Source: an uncultured Clostridia bacterium
GTDB taxonomy: Bacteria > Bacillota > Clostridia > Christensenellales > UBA1242
Direction of reading: 5' to 3'
Assembly: GCA_947630405.1 (NCBI GenBank)
Contig: CANRHL010000006.1
Span: forward strand, 1-40,940
Length of the DNA: 40,940 nt
The position numbers were made by a program, and so were the translations under genes. Shown here in pieces: positions 15,682-24,172 of the stretch (within the stretch, counting starts at the first letter, position 1; every line of letters begins with the position of its first letter). Under the pieces are notes generated by a model that had not been told where the DNA came from, did not search any database, and saw only the letters and a program-made list of their open reading frames with translations.

Positions 15682-16782
15682 ATGAACATAGAAAACATTG
15701 GAGAAGAATTACAAGCGCTTGTTGAAAAGTTTGAGTTAACAAAAACTTGTTTGCACCTAGATGCGGAACAAGAAAAATTAAATTCGCTTTTAAAAGAGCG
15801 CGAGAGTTTAACATTTTGGAATAATTTGGATTACGCCATGCAAACGAACAAAGACATTAAAAGTTTGCAGGACCTTTTTGCCGAAGTGCAAAAACTTCAA
15901 AACGAAATTTCTGCCCTTATTGAAACGGTTAAGAGTTTGGAAACGGAAACCGACATTGACTTATTAAACTTGGCGTTTAACGAAATGTTGCAACTAAAAG
16001 ATAAGGTTGACGAACTTAACGTTCGCACTCTATTGGACGAAAAATATGATAACAACGATGCCATTTTAACAATCCACTCAGGTGCGGGCGGAACTGAAGC
16101 GCAAGATTGGGTTGTTATGCTTGCAAGAATGTATAAAATGTACTGCCAAAAAAATGGCTTTGAAATGAGCGTGGTGGATAAAGTTGACGGCAACGATGCC
16201 GGGCTAAAAACCGCAGTTTTATGGGTTAAAGGCGAATATGCCTACGGCAAACTAAAAGGAGAAATGGGTGTGCATCGCTTGGTGCGTATAAGCCCGTTTG
16301 ATAGCAACAAACGCCGCCACACAAGTTTTGCCTCAGTTGAAGTTGTGCCACAAATTAGTGGCGAAGGCGCGGTTAAAATTGCAAATGAAGATTTAAAAAT
16401 TGACACCTATCGAAGCAGCGGCGCGGGCGGGCAAAATGTGAACAAGGTTGAAACCGCCGTTCGCATAACACACATTCCAACCGGCTTGGTGGTAACCTGC
16501 CAAAACGAGCGCAGCCAACTTCAAAACCGCGAAAATGCAATGAAGATTTTAACAAGTAAATTGGCAGCCCTTGAAGAAGAAAAAAAGCGCCAAAATTTAA
16601 AAGATATTAAGGGCGAATTAAAGCCTATTGAGTGGGGCAGCCAAATAAGAAGTTACGTGTTCCAGCCATACACTATGGTTAAGGACCACCGCACCGATTA
16701 CGAAACGAGCGATGTTGAGGCAGTTATGGATGGCGAATTAACTCCGTTTATTAATGAATATTTAAAAAAATCTCACACATAA
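15682..16782 (+). CDS. prfB: Peptide chain release factor 2
   Basis: Ends translation at UAA and UGA by triggering peptidyl-tRNA hydrolysis. The 366-aa product has the stop-reading tripeptide SPF at 204-206, which marks RF2, and the catalytic GGQ at 249-251 inside SSGAGGQNVNK. An N-terminal coiled-coil helical domain covers about 1-110. The frame is uninterrupted from the ATG, so the autoregulatory +1 frameshift near codon 25 found in many bacteria is absent. It converges with alaS at a shared terminator. Confidence 0.96.
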   Translation: MNIENIGEELQALVEKFELTKTCLHLDAEQEKLNSLLKERESLTFWNNLDYAMQTNKDIKSLQDLFAEVQKLQNEISALIETVKSLETETDIDLLNLAFNEMLQLKDKVDELNVRTLLDEKYDNNDAILTIHSGAGGTEAQDWVVMLARMYKMYCQKNGFEMSVVDKVDGNDAGLKTAVLWVKGEYAYGKLKGEMGVHRLVRISPFDSNKRRHTSFASVEVVPQISGEGAVKIANEDLKIDTYRSSGAGGQNVNKVETAVRITHIPTGLVVTCQNERSQLQNRENAMKILTSKLAALEEEKKRQNLKDIKGELKPIEWGSQIRSYVFQPYTMVKDHRTDYETSDVEAVMDGELTPFINEYLKKSHT

Positions 16783-16806
16783 AAAAAGAGCAAACCGCTC
16801 TTTTTT
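16782..16806. terminator. Bidirectional terminator between prfB and alaS
   Basis: Stem AAAAAAGAGC/GCTCTTTTTT with loop AAACC lies between the two convergent stop codons, with A and T runs serving both directions. Confidence 0.9.
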
Positions 16807-16809
16807 ATT

Positions 16810-18630
16810 TTATTCTAGAACTGCCTTTATTCTTCTTACGCCCGCCGAAACGGCCTCTTGTTTTGCAATTTTAAATTTAGATAATTCGCTTGTGTTTTTA
16901 ACGTGTGGGCCACCGCAAATTTGGAAGTCAACATCGCCAATTCTATAAATAGAAACAATTTCATCGTCCTCGGCTTTGTGTATGCCATAAGCACCTTGTG
17001 CCTTGGCAACTTTAAGCGGCAATTCTACGCGTTCGACCGCAATTTTGCGCGCAATGGCAAAGTTAACAAAATCTTCAAGTTGCTTAACTTCGTCGTCGGT
17101 AAGTTTGCGGTCGAAATTAAAGTCAAAGCGCAAGCGTTCGCTGGTTATGTTGCTGCCCTTTTGCTCAATGCCCGTGCCAAACATATGCCTTAATCCAGCA
17201 AGCAGCAGGTGGCAAGCAGTGTGAAGACGCGTTGTTAGCACGCCATCGTCAGCAAGCCCGCCCTTAAACACGCCCGCATTTGTGGTGCGCGCAAGTTCTT
17301 GGTGCGCCTTAAATGCCTCGTTAAAGCCATCTATATCCACCGTGTAACCGCGCTCGGTTGCCATTTCGCAAGTCAATTCAATTGGGAAGCCGAAAGTATC
17401 ATACAGTCTAAACGCAGATTTTCCGTTTATAACATTTTCCGCTTTAAAATCTGGGTTAGTGCGCATGAAGGCGTTTTTACGCTCGATGCCCGCAACAACC
17501 TTTTCAAACTCCTTGTTGCCGAGTTCAAGCGTTTTATTAAACTTGTCAATTTCCGCCTTAATGCTTTGCAAAATGTAGCTTTCCTTTTCCTTTAAAAGCG
17601 GATAGGCTTCGTCATACACTTTTTCAATGTAAATTTTGGCAATTTCGGTTAGTTCATCTGTAACTAAATTGATTTTTTTAGCGTGCCTAATTGCCCTACG
17701 CATAATGCGCCTTAAAATGTAGCCTGCGCCAACATTAGAAGGCAAAATGCCGTTAATATCGCCAATTAGCATAACGCTTGTGCGCATATGGTCGGCAATT
17801 ATTCGCAGAGATCTCGTCTCCTCCTCATTATCGCCATATTTAACATTTAACACCTTTTCCATATGTGCAATAACATCGGTAAACAAATCGGTTTTGTAGC
17901 CATCGGTTACGCCGTTTAAAAACATTAACATACGCTCAAAGCCAAAGCCGGTATCCACATTTTTGTTTGCAAGTGGCTCAAATTTTCCGCCCGGCAATTT
18001 TTTATATTGCATATAAACGTCATTGCCAATTTCAACATATCTCCCGCACTTGCAATTAATATCGCAAACTCCTGGGTGTGTTGGCTTATCCCAGCGCGGA
18101 TAAAACCACTCGTTATCCGGCCCGCACGGGGTGTTAACCGTGCCTTCAAGTTCCCACCAATTGTCCTTTAAATAGAAAATATTTTCCTTTTTAATGCCTA
18201 AATTTTCAAGCAATTTGGCAGTTTCCTCATCTTTAGGTGCACTCTCGTTGCCGGCAAAAACGGTGGAGCAAATTTTATTTTTATCTAGGCCAAAAACTTT
18301 GGTTAAAAGTTCAAAGGTCCATGCCGTTTTTTCCTTTTTAAAATAGTCGCCTAAACTCCAATTGCCCATCATTTCAAAAAATGTAAAATGCGTAGGGTCG
18401 CCAACCTCGTCAATGTCCACCGTGCGCATGCAACCCTGAACATTACATAGCCTTTTGCCCTTAGGGTGCGCTTTGCCCAACAAATATGGCATAAGCGGTT
18501 GCATACCAGCCACGTTAAACATAACGCCCGTTTCGCCATCGCCAATCAGCGAAACTGCGCCAATATCAACATGCCCCTTATCTTTATAAAAATCTAACCA
18601 TTTTTTTCTTAATTCTTTACTTGTTATCAT
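16810..18630 (-). CDS. alaS: Alanine--tRNA ligase, short form lacking the C-Ala domain
   Basis: A class II synthetase that charges tRNA-Ala and edits mischarged Ser/Gly. At 606 aa it is much shorter than the usual about 870. The catalytic core starts MITSKELRKKWLDFYKDKGH and includes FNVAGMQPLMPYL and HFTFFEMMGNWSLGDYF. The editing domain has its zinc residues HTACH (His470, His474) and CGGPH (Cys572, His576). The protein ends GVRRIKAVLE just after this domain, so the C-terminal tRNA-binding and dimerisation domain is missing; the natural stop and intact terminator argue against a frameshift. AAAGGA lies 6 nt before the ATG. It follows tmk by 26 bp and is probably co-transcribed with it. Confidence 0.93.
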   Translation of the reverse strand: MITSKELRKKWLDFYKDKGHVDIGAVSLIGDGETGVMFNVAGMQPLMPYLLGKAHPKGKRLCNVQGCMRTVDIDEVGDPTHFTFFEMMGNWSLGDYFKKEKTAWTFELLTKVFGLDKNKICSTVFAGNESAPKDEETAKLLENLGIKKENIFYLKDNWWELEGTVNTPCGPDNEWFYPRWDKPTHPGVCDINCKCGRYVEIGNDVYMQYKKLPGGKFEPLANKNVDTGFGFERMLMFLNGVTDGYKTDLFTDVIAHMEKVLNVKYGDNEEETRSLRIIADHMRTSVMLIGDINGILPSNVGAGYILRRIMRRAIRHAKKINLVTDELTEIAKIYIEKVYDEAYPLLKEKESYILQSIKAEIDKFNKTLELGNKEFEKVVAGIERKNAFMRTNPDFKAENVINGKSAFRLYDTFGFPIELTCEMATERGYTVDIDGFNEAFKAHQELARTTNAGVFKGGLADDGVLTTRLHTACHLLLAGLRHMFGTGIEQKGSNITSERLRFDFNFDRKLTDDEVKQLEDFVNFAIARKIAVERVELPLKVAKAQGAYGIHKAEDDEIVSIYRIGDVDFQICGGPHVKNTSELSKFKIAKQEAVSAGVRRIKAVLE

Positions 18631-18656
18631 AGTTTGTCCTTTTATTTTTTATTGTG

Positions 18657-19316
18657 TTACTTTGTTAAAATTGGTTTTAAAGCCTCAACAATTGAGTTAT
18701 GTATTTCATCAATCGATTTAATTTTGCCCGCCGCCGTGCAGTCTAATTTAACCCATTTAAATTTTTTTGCAACATATTCTGCCCGGTCGTGTGCGTGCTT
18801 TAGGTGGTTAATATCTTGCTCCAAAATATCTTTTTTTTGCTGATTTTTAAGTTCGCCTCTATCTCGCGCCAGCGCAAAACTAATTTCGGTTGGAACATCT
18901 AAAAACAGTGTTAAATCCGGCTTTGGCAGTTTAAGCAGTTTAAATTCAAAATCGTTCACCCATTTTAAAAACTTGTTTAGTTCGCACTTCTTTTCAAACC
19001 TTGTGGATTGATGAATCATGTTGCTATAAGTGTAGCGGTCCATAAGCACAAAGTCGTAGTCCAATAAATTTTCCTTCTTTATGGTAATAAGCCTATCAAC
19101 CGCAAACAATGTGCTTGCCTGATAGCCAGAAATATCCTTATTTTCGCCCAACTCGCCAGATAAATACATTTTAACCGGAGCGCTTGATGGACTATCGTAA
19201 TTAGGGAAACTTAAAATCTTGGTCTTTTTACCTAGCCCAACAAGATATTCATATAAAAGTTTGGTTTGGGTGGCCTTGCCTGAGCCGTCTGTTCCTTCAA
19301 TATCGATAATAAACAT
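18657..19316 (-). CDS. tmk: Thymidylate kinase
   Basis: Phosphorylates dTMP to dTDP for DNA synthesis. The 219-aa product has the P-loop GTDGSGKAT at 8-16, DRYTYSNMIHQ in the middle (DRY motif binding dTMP) and LFLDVPTEISFALARDRGE leading into the lid. The P-loop resembles the Thr-containing variant instead of the common GxEGAGK. The longer frame to 19364 adds 16 hydrophobic residues without a ribosome site; TAGGAGT lies 7 nt before the chosen ATG. A TATACT word at about 19336-19341 could be its -10. First gene of tmk-alaS. Confidence 0.93.
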   Translation of the reverse strand: MFIIDIEGTDGSGKATQTKLLYEYLVGLGKKTKILSFPNYDSPSSAPVKMYLSGELGENKDISGYQASTLFAVDRLITIKKENLLDYDFVLMDRYTYSNMIHQSTRFEKKCELNKFLKWVNDFEFKLLKLPKPDLTLFLDVPTEISFALARDRGELKNQQKKDILEQDINHLKHAHDRAEYVAKKFKWVKLDCTAAGKIKSIDEIHNSIVEALKPILTK

Positions 19317-19414
19317 ACTAACACTCCTAATTTTTAGTATAGCAAAAACACATAAAAATAGCAAATAAAACTATTCAAATTTTTTTATTTAACTAAAAGT
19401 TTAGTTAAAAATTA

Positions 19415-19443
19415 TTGACAAACGCCTTAAATCATTATAAAAT
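19415..19443 (+). promoter_or_regulatory. Promoter of the DUF4097-like gene, probably leaderless
   Basis: Perfect -35 TTGACA at 19415-19420, 17-bp spacer, -10 TAAAAT at 19438-19443, then 6 nt to the ATG at 19450. No Shine-Dalgarno. Just upstream is the inverted repeat AACTAAA/TTTAGTT (19391-19405), a possible operator. Confidence 0.7.
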
Positions 19444-19449
19444 AGAAAT

Positions 19450-20970
19450 ATGAAAAAATTTGGTAAGTATTTAATTATTACATTGTTGCTTCTACTTGGC
19501 TTGTGCTGCATTGGGGTTTTATATTTGTTTTTTGTGCCAAACTCTTCACTGTTTGGAATATGTTACATAAGCTTAAATTCGTCAACCGACTCACAGGTAT
19601 ATGCCCAAAGTCAATATGAAAGTTTGCACACCATAAGCCTAAATAGTGGCGCATACAATGTTGAAATTGTTCCAACAAGTGGAGAAACAATTTCGGTTTC
19701 GGTGTTCTCTAACTCGTTTGGCTTTGTGTTAAAGAAAAATAGCGTTACTTCAATTACAAGCAAAATTGAAAATGGCAGCCTAACCTTTAATGTTACCGAG
19801 CCAAACGGTGCGGCAATAAAAAATCGTTCTAAAATTTACCTTTATGTTCCGGCTGCTCTAAATAAAAACCTGCTTTTAACAAACAACTCTGCTGCCACCG
19901 GAATTGCTTTGTATGGCGGTGAAGAGGATTTATCTATTAACAATTTAACATACAAAACAAGTTCAGGCAATTTTACTTTATCTCACTGCAAGGTGGCTGG
20001 CGATTTAAGGCTGGAAATTGGCAGCGCAACCTTTACAATTGGCGATAATGTTAGTGCCGAAAATTCCACAATCTATTTAAGCATGACAAATGGCAGGTTT
20101 GAGTCCGCCGCCGCTTTAAACAATATTACTATTGAGAAAAATGATTATGGCACTGTTGATGTTAGCGAATGCACCAACTTAATTTCAGATAATTCCGATG
20201 CTGGTGGCAGGGTTAAAATTAACAAAGTTCACCACATTGCTTTAAAGGGTGGCGATACTAATGTCGAAATAAACACAATTGATAACGGCGGAATAGAACT
20301 TTCTAGAGCAGGCAGAATTAACATTGATACAGTTGAAACTTATTTAATTGCAACGACAAAATACGGCAACATTAACATCAATAAAACTAACGGTCCGGTT
20401 AGGTTATCTTCCGAAGATGGCAGCATTAATGTTGCGGCCGCTTATGGCAATGTTCAGGCAGACACCCCTAATGGCTCGGGCGACATTGATGTAACCTTTG
20501 CTGACGATGCCGCTAGTTATGCGGTAAATAAAGAGGCACGTTCGTTCGTATCAGAAACTGCAAATGGGAAAATAATTGTGCATGGCGCTGAGCGTGTAGA
20601 CGTTAAAATAACCGACCGTGGCAGAGCAGAAATATATATGGACAATGTGTATGGCGAAAATAAAGTTGACGGCGAAAATGGCGAAGTTTACATTTTTGTT
20701 AAAGAATTGGAAGCAACCGAAGCACCTGAAGGCTGGGCACATTACAAACTTTCCACCCATTCAGATAACGGGGACGTTAATGTGTATATGCATCAATTTG
20801 AACATGCAGAAAAGTCCGCCGATTTGTGCGATTATTATATTAACTCCCACTTTGAAGATTTTGACTTTGAAGCTGGCAGTTTCACTGAAGCGCCTTTTGC
20901 CAACTCATTAACCGCATCAACAAACAACGGCTCACTAAAAATTAGAGATGGCATAACTGTAGATATGTAA
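19450..20970 (+). CDS. Membrane-anchored beta-repeat protein, DUF4097-like
   Basis: The 506-aa product has an N-terminal membrane segment at about 7-29, preceded by MKKFGK, so it is either a signal anchor or an uncleaved signal peptide with the rest outside. The remainder is a run of short beta-strand repeats rich in Asn, Gly, Ser and Thr (for example SINNLTYKTSSGNFTLSHC, TTKYGNININKTNGPVRLSS, ENGEVYIFVKE). This resembles the putative adhesin family DUF4097, which probably forms a beta-solenoid. There is no sortase motif at the C-terminus. It is monocistronic, with its own promoter and terminator, convergent with the amidase. Substrate or partner unknown. Confidence 0.75.
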   Translation: MKKFGKYLIITLLLLLGLCCIGVLYLFFVPNSSLFGICYISLNSSTDSQVYAQSQYESLHTISLNSGAYNVEIVPTSGETISVSVFSNSFGFVLKKNSVTSITSKIENGSLTFNVTEPNGAAIKNRSKIYLYVPAALNKNLLLTNNSAATGIALYGGEEDLSINNLTYKTSSGNFTLSHCKVAGDLRLEIGSATFTIGDNVSAENSTIYLSMTNGRFESAAALNNITIEKNDYGTVDVSECTNLISDNSDAGGRVKINKVHHIALKGGDTNVEINTIDNGGIELSRAGRINIDTVETYLIATTKYGNININKTNGPVRLSSEDGSINVAAAYGNVQADTPNGSGDIDVTFADDAASYAVNKEARSFVSETANGKIIVHGAERVDVKITDRGRAEIYMDNVYGENKVDGENGEVYIFVKELEATEAPEGWAHYKLSTHSDNGDVNVYMHQFEHAEKSADLCDYYINSHFEDFDFEAGSFTEAPFANSLTASTNNGSLKIRDGITVDM

Positions 20971-20994
20971 AAACACTCGTTTGAGTGTTTTTTA
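20971..20994. terminator. Bidirectional terminator
   Basis: Stem AAACACTC/GAGTGTTT with loop GTTT and a T run lies between the convergent DUF4097-like and amidase genes. Confidence 0.9.
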
Positions 20995-21678
20995 TATTGC
21001 CTTGCCAAAATAAAGCATTAGCGCCGAGCAGATGGCGTCAATCATTTTGTTTTTATATTCCTCACTATTAAGTAAACTTTCTTCCTCCGGGTTGGATATA
21101 AACCCGCACTCTATAAGCACGGCGGTGTAATAACTGCTATTTAAAATGAAATAATCCCCCGCCTTGCCAAGTTTGTTTGGCACATTACAATAGGTGTTTA
21201 GCGAGGCTTGAATAAGGTTTGCAACCGTTTGGCTTGCCTCATCACCGACGCGATAGTAGGTGTTTGCCCCGCTTGCCGATTTATTCGGGAAACTGTTCAT
21301 ATGTATGCTAATAACCAAATTAGGATTGGTTTTTTTAATAATTTCAAGCCGCGCGTTCATGTCGCTAACCTTTTTGTTTTTTGCCAAATTGCTGTAAAGT
21401 CCATCATCGTTTTTTCTGGTTAACTCCACGCGATAGCCCGCCTTAACAAGCCTTTCCTTTAACGCAAGCGTGTAGGCCAAATTAATTTGCTTTTCAATTG
21501 TGCCGTTTACTCCCACGCTGCCACCATCTCGCCCGCCATGCCCAGCATCAAGCACAATTGTAATGCCGTTATACGTTTTGCTTGCCATAATAACCGCTTG
21601 GGATATTATTGTGGATAGCAATAAAAAAATTAAAACAATCACAAATAAAGTTAAATTCTTTTTAAAAAACTTTTTCAT
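20992..21678 (-). CDS. cwlD: N-acetylmuramoyl-L-alanine amidase (Amidase_3, CwlD-like)
   Basis: A zinc amidase that cuts the bond between N-acetylmuramic acid and L-alanine in peptidoglycan. The 228-aa product has an N-terminal membrane segment at about 9-30 and a single catalytic domain: VLDAGHGGRDGG (His47), the Glu in IEKQINLAYTLAL (Glu62), LVISIHMNSF (His126) and VLIECGFISNPEEE (catalytic Glu190). All four key residues are present. There are no SPOR, SH3 or other wall-binding domains, and that compact form is typical of CwlD. No clear ribosome site precedes the ATG. Whether the organism sporulates cannot be told from here, so the symbol is tentative. Confidence 0.85.
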   Translation of the reverse strand: MKKFFKKNLTLFVIVLIFLLLSTIISQAVIMASKTYNGITIVLDAGHGGRDGGSVGVNGTIEKQINLAYTLALKERLVKAGYRVELTRKNDDGLYSNLAKNKKVSDMNARLEIIKKTNPNLVISIHMNSFPNKSASGANTYYRVGDEASQTVANLIQASLNTYCNVPNKLGKAGDYFILNSSYYTAVLIECGFISNPEEESLLNSEEYKNKMIDAICSALMLYFGKAI

Positions 21679-21793
21679 ATTTAAATTTATGTTGAAATTC
21701 CGCTCGTTTATGCTTTTTAATCGTCAATTTTACTATTAAAAAATTTAGTTTTGCGCGCGCTATATATATTTATAATATATTTTAAATTATATA

Positions 21794-21822
21794 TTGACAA
21801 AATGCGCCAAGTTTGTTATACT
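21794..21822 (+). promoter_or_regulatory. Strong promoter of the ABC transporter/giant protein operon
   Basis: Perfect -35 TTGACA at 21794-21799 and -10 TATACT at 21817-21822 with exactly 17 bp between. The expected start near 21829 leaves a 15-nt leader with GGGAGAA before the ATG at 21844. An A/T stretch resembling an UP element lies just upstream. Confidence 0.85.
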
Positions 21823-21843
21823 TATTAACAAGACGGGAGAAAT

Positions 21844-22563
21844 ATGTTAGTTATAAAAAATTTAAGCAAGAAATACAAAAATAGTGATAGGTTTTCAATA
21901 CAGGACTTAAGTTTAACCGTCAACGATGGCGAAATTTTTGGCTTTTTGGGCAAAAACGGTGCCGGCAAATCTACCACCATTAAGTGTATAACCGGGATTA
22001 TCCCGTTTGAAAAAGGCGAGGTTATTGTTTGCGGACACGATATTAAAAAGGATTCAATTGCCGCAAAGTCTAACATCGGCTATGTGCCGGACGATCATGC
22101 GGTTTACGATAGCCTAACTGGGCGCGAGTATGCCACTTTTATGGGCAATGTGTATGGTGTTAAACAGGATTTACTTGAAATGAGAATAAAAATGTTTGCC
22201 GCTCGCTTTTCAATGACACACGCACTAGATAAACAAATCCGCTCGTACTCACACGGTATGAAGCAAAAAATTTGCATAATTGCGGCGCTAATTCACAATC
22301 CAAAACTTTGGGTGTTGGATGAGCCTCTTGTTGGGCTGGACCCACAAAGCATTGCCGAAATTAAGGACTATATGGTTGAGCATAAGAAAAAGGGCAATGC
22401 GGTGTTGTTTTCATCACACAACATAGATATGGTGGAAAAATTATGTGATAGGGTTGCAATAATTAATAACGGACATCTATTAGAAATTATTGATGTTAAA
22501 CAATTTCAAAAATCTGGTAAATCGCTAGAAGAACATTTCTTAAGATTAACACAATCAAGGTAA
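21844..22563 (+). CDS. ABC transporter ATP-binding protein
   Basis: Cytoplasmic ATPase subunit that powers the permease encoded 9 bp downstream. It is 239 aa. Walker A is GKNGAGKST at 36-44, followed by the Q-loop region, the signature YSHGMKQK, Walker B LWVLDEP, the D-loop GLDP and the switch histidine in SSHNID. It resembles exporter-type ATPases of the CcmA/YhaQ class that pair with ABC-2 permeases. First gene of a four-gene operon ending in two giant surface proteins. Substrate unknown. Confidence 0.93.
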   Translation: MLVIKNLSKKYKNSDRFSIQDLSLTVNDGEIFGFLGKNGAGKSTTIKCITGIIPFEKGEVIVCGHDIKKDSIAAKSNIGYVPDDHAVYDSLTGREYATFMGNVYGVKQDLLEMRIKMFAARFSMTHALDKQIRSYSHGMKQKICIIAALIHNPKLWVLDEPLVGLDPQSIAEIKDYMVEHKKKGNAVLFSSHNIDMVEKLCDRVAIINNGHLLEIIDVKQFQKSGKSLEEHFLRLTQSR

Positions 22564-22572
22564 GGAGAAAAG

Positions 22573-24171
22573 TTGACCAAGTTTCAAGCGCTGCTTAAAT
22601 TTGAATTAATGACAAACTCTTCGCGTTATAAGGACGAAGGCTTTTTCTTTCGCTTTAAAAAAGCCCTTGTAACAATTGTTGGCGGCGGTGCGCTTGCGTT
22701 AATTTTCCTTTATGCAATCAACATGGTTATGGGCGTGTTTATTGAGGCCGACCTGCAACATGAGTTTATTACAATATTTTCAGCATTAATGATGTTGTTG
22801 CACTTGATTGTTGGTGTTATAACCGCCACCAAAATTCTATTTACCAAGGTGGATTTATCCATTTTAAAACTGCCGGTTGGCGGGCTTGACATTTTCCTTG
22901 CTAAATTCTTATATGTATATATAAAGCAACTGGGCTTTGCGCTGCTTATTAGTTTGCCAACCTTTGTTCTTTTTGGAATTAAAACCATGCAAACCGCACT
23001 ATTTTACGTTTTGCTTTTGCCAAATGTTTTGTTTTTGCCAATTATTCCTGTTTTGTTGGCAGTTTTGTTATCTGTGCCTGTAATGTGGTTAATTCGTGTG
23101 TTTAAAAATAAATTTATAATTTTGCTTTTATTCTATACTCTACTTCTTGTTGCCGGATTTATGACATACATTTACGTTTTAAAATTTGTGTTAAACATTT
23201 TTGAATCGGGTCACTTTTCGTTTGATGCTGCCACAATTTATTCAATAAGGCAATTTTCAACTTATTTGTATTTGCCAATTTTGTTTAAAAATCTTTTGCT
23301 TTTGTATAACTATCTTAAAAGCCTAACAATTCTGCTAACGGCGGTTTTGGTGTTGGCAGCATTTGTTTATTTATTTGCAAAATATTCTTATTTCTCACTA
23401 TTAATTTCAAGCAAAAATCAGCGCGCTTTTTCTAAGAAAACAAAAATAAAATATCACAAACCAACCACGGCATTTGTGCAAAAGGAGTTTAAAACAATTT
23501 TCCGCTCAACTAACTACGCTTTCCAATATTTGACAATTGTTTTCACCACTCCGCTTATGGTTTACTTTTCAAGTGAAATTGTATCCAACATTAGCACGCC
23601 AACGCTTGGCTCAAGTGTGTTGCCGGGCATTGTTGTGCTAGTGCTAATTATGTTTTTAAGCATGGGGACATCCTTCTCTGCAACGTCAATAACAAGAGAG
23701 GGCAACAACTTCTTTTTAACAAAAATAATTCCGGTTAGTTACACAAAACAAATAACCGTTAAATTTTTAATATATCTATTAATTTCAATTCCAGCAATAT
23801 TTATCTCTTGCCTTGTGCTTGCAATTGCCAACTTTATAACCTACCCTGCCGCGCTTATTATTGCCTGCGCACTTTCGTTTGTTATAACGGGCAACATATC
23901 TAACTCAATCAGCATGGATATTAAGCGCCCACAATTTGAATATATTGAAAATGGCGAACTTTCTTCCAACACAAAAAACACAACGGCCTCAATCGGCATT
24001 GGGTTCACCATTTCGTTTATTATGGGCGTTGCGGGAATTGTGCTTTCGCTATTTGTTAGCGTGCCTTCAATGTATCTTGTTCTATATGGCTTTGGCGTGC
24101 CGTTTGCGCTTATTGAACTATTTAGGCTATTCCACAAACTAGAACGAAAATACGAAAGGATTGAGGTGTAG
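22573..24171 (+). CDS. ABC-2-like transporter permease
   Basis: The 532-aa integral membrane protein has about 10-12 hydrophobic segments, for example around 33-55, 72-93, 115-136, 143-200, 250-290, 320-370 and 400-510. It has no ATPase motifs, so it is the membrane partner of the preceding ATPase. Length and the two-half layout resemble the ABC_tran_2 type permeases of about 530-560 aa. It starts with TTG, 4 nt after AAGGAGAA. It ends 1 nt before the ATG of the Big_2 protein, implying translational coupling. Substrate unknown: resistance, lipid or polypeptide export are all possible. Confidence 0.85.
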   Translation: MTKFQALLKFELMTNSSRYKDEGFFFRFKKALVTIVGGGALALIFLYAINMVMGVFIEADLQHEFITIFSALMMLLHLIVGVITATKILFTKVDLSILKLPVGGLDIFLAKFLYVYIKQLGFALLISLPTFVLFGIKTMQTALFYVLLLPNVLFLPIIPVLLAVLLSVPVMWLIRVFKNKFIILLLFYTLLLVAGFMTYIYVLKFVLNIFESGHFSFDAATIYSIRQFSTYLYLPILFKNLLLLYNYLKSLTILLTAVLVLAAFVYLFAKYSYFSLLISSKNQRAFSKKTKIKYHKPTTAFVQKEFKTIFRSTNYAFQYLTIVFTTPLMVYFSSEIVSNISTPTLGSSVLPGIVVLVLIMFLSMGTSFSATSITREGNNFFLTKIIPVSYTKQITVKFLIYLLISIPAIFISCLVLAIANFITYPAALIIACALSFVITGNISNSISMDIKRPQFEYIENGELSSNTKNTTASIGIGFTISFIMGVAGIVLSLFVSVPSMYLVLYGFGVPFALIELFRLFHKLERKYERIEV

Positions 24172-24172
24172 C

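Noticed and set aside
15700-15800. Programmed +1 frameshift in prfB
   Set aside because: No in-frame TGA and no CTTTGAC-like slippery site; the frame is continuous from the ATG.
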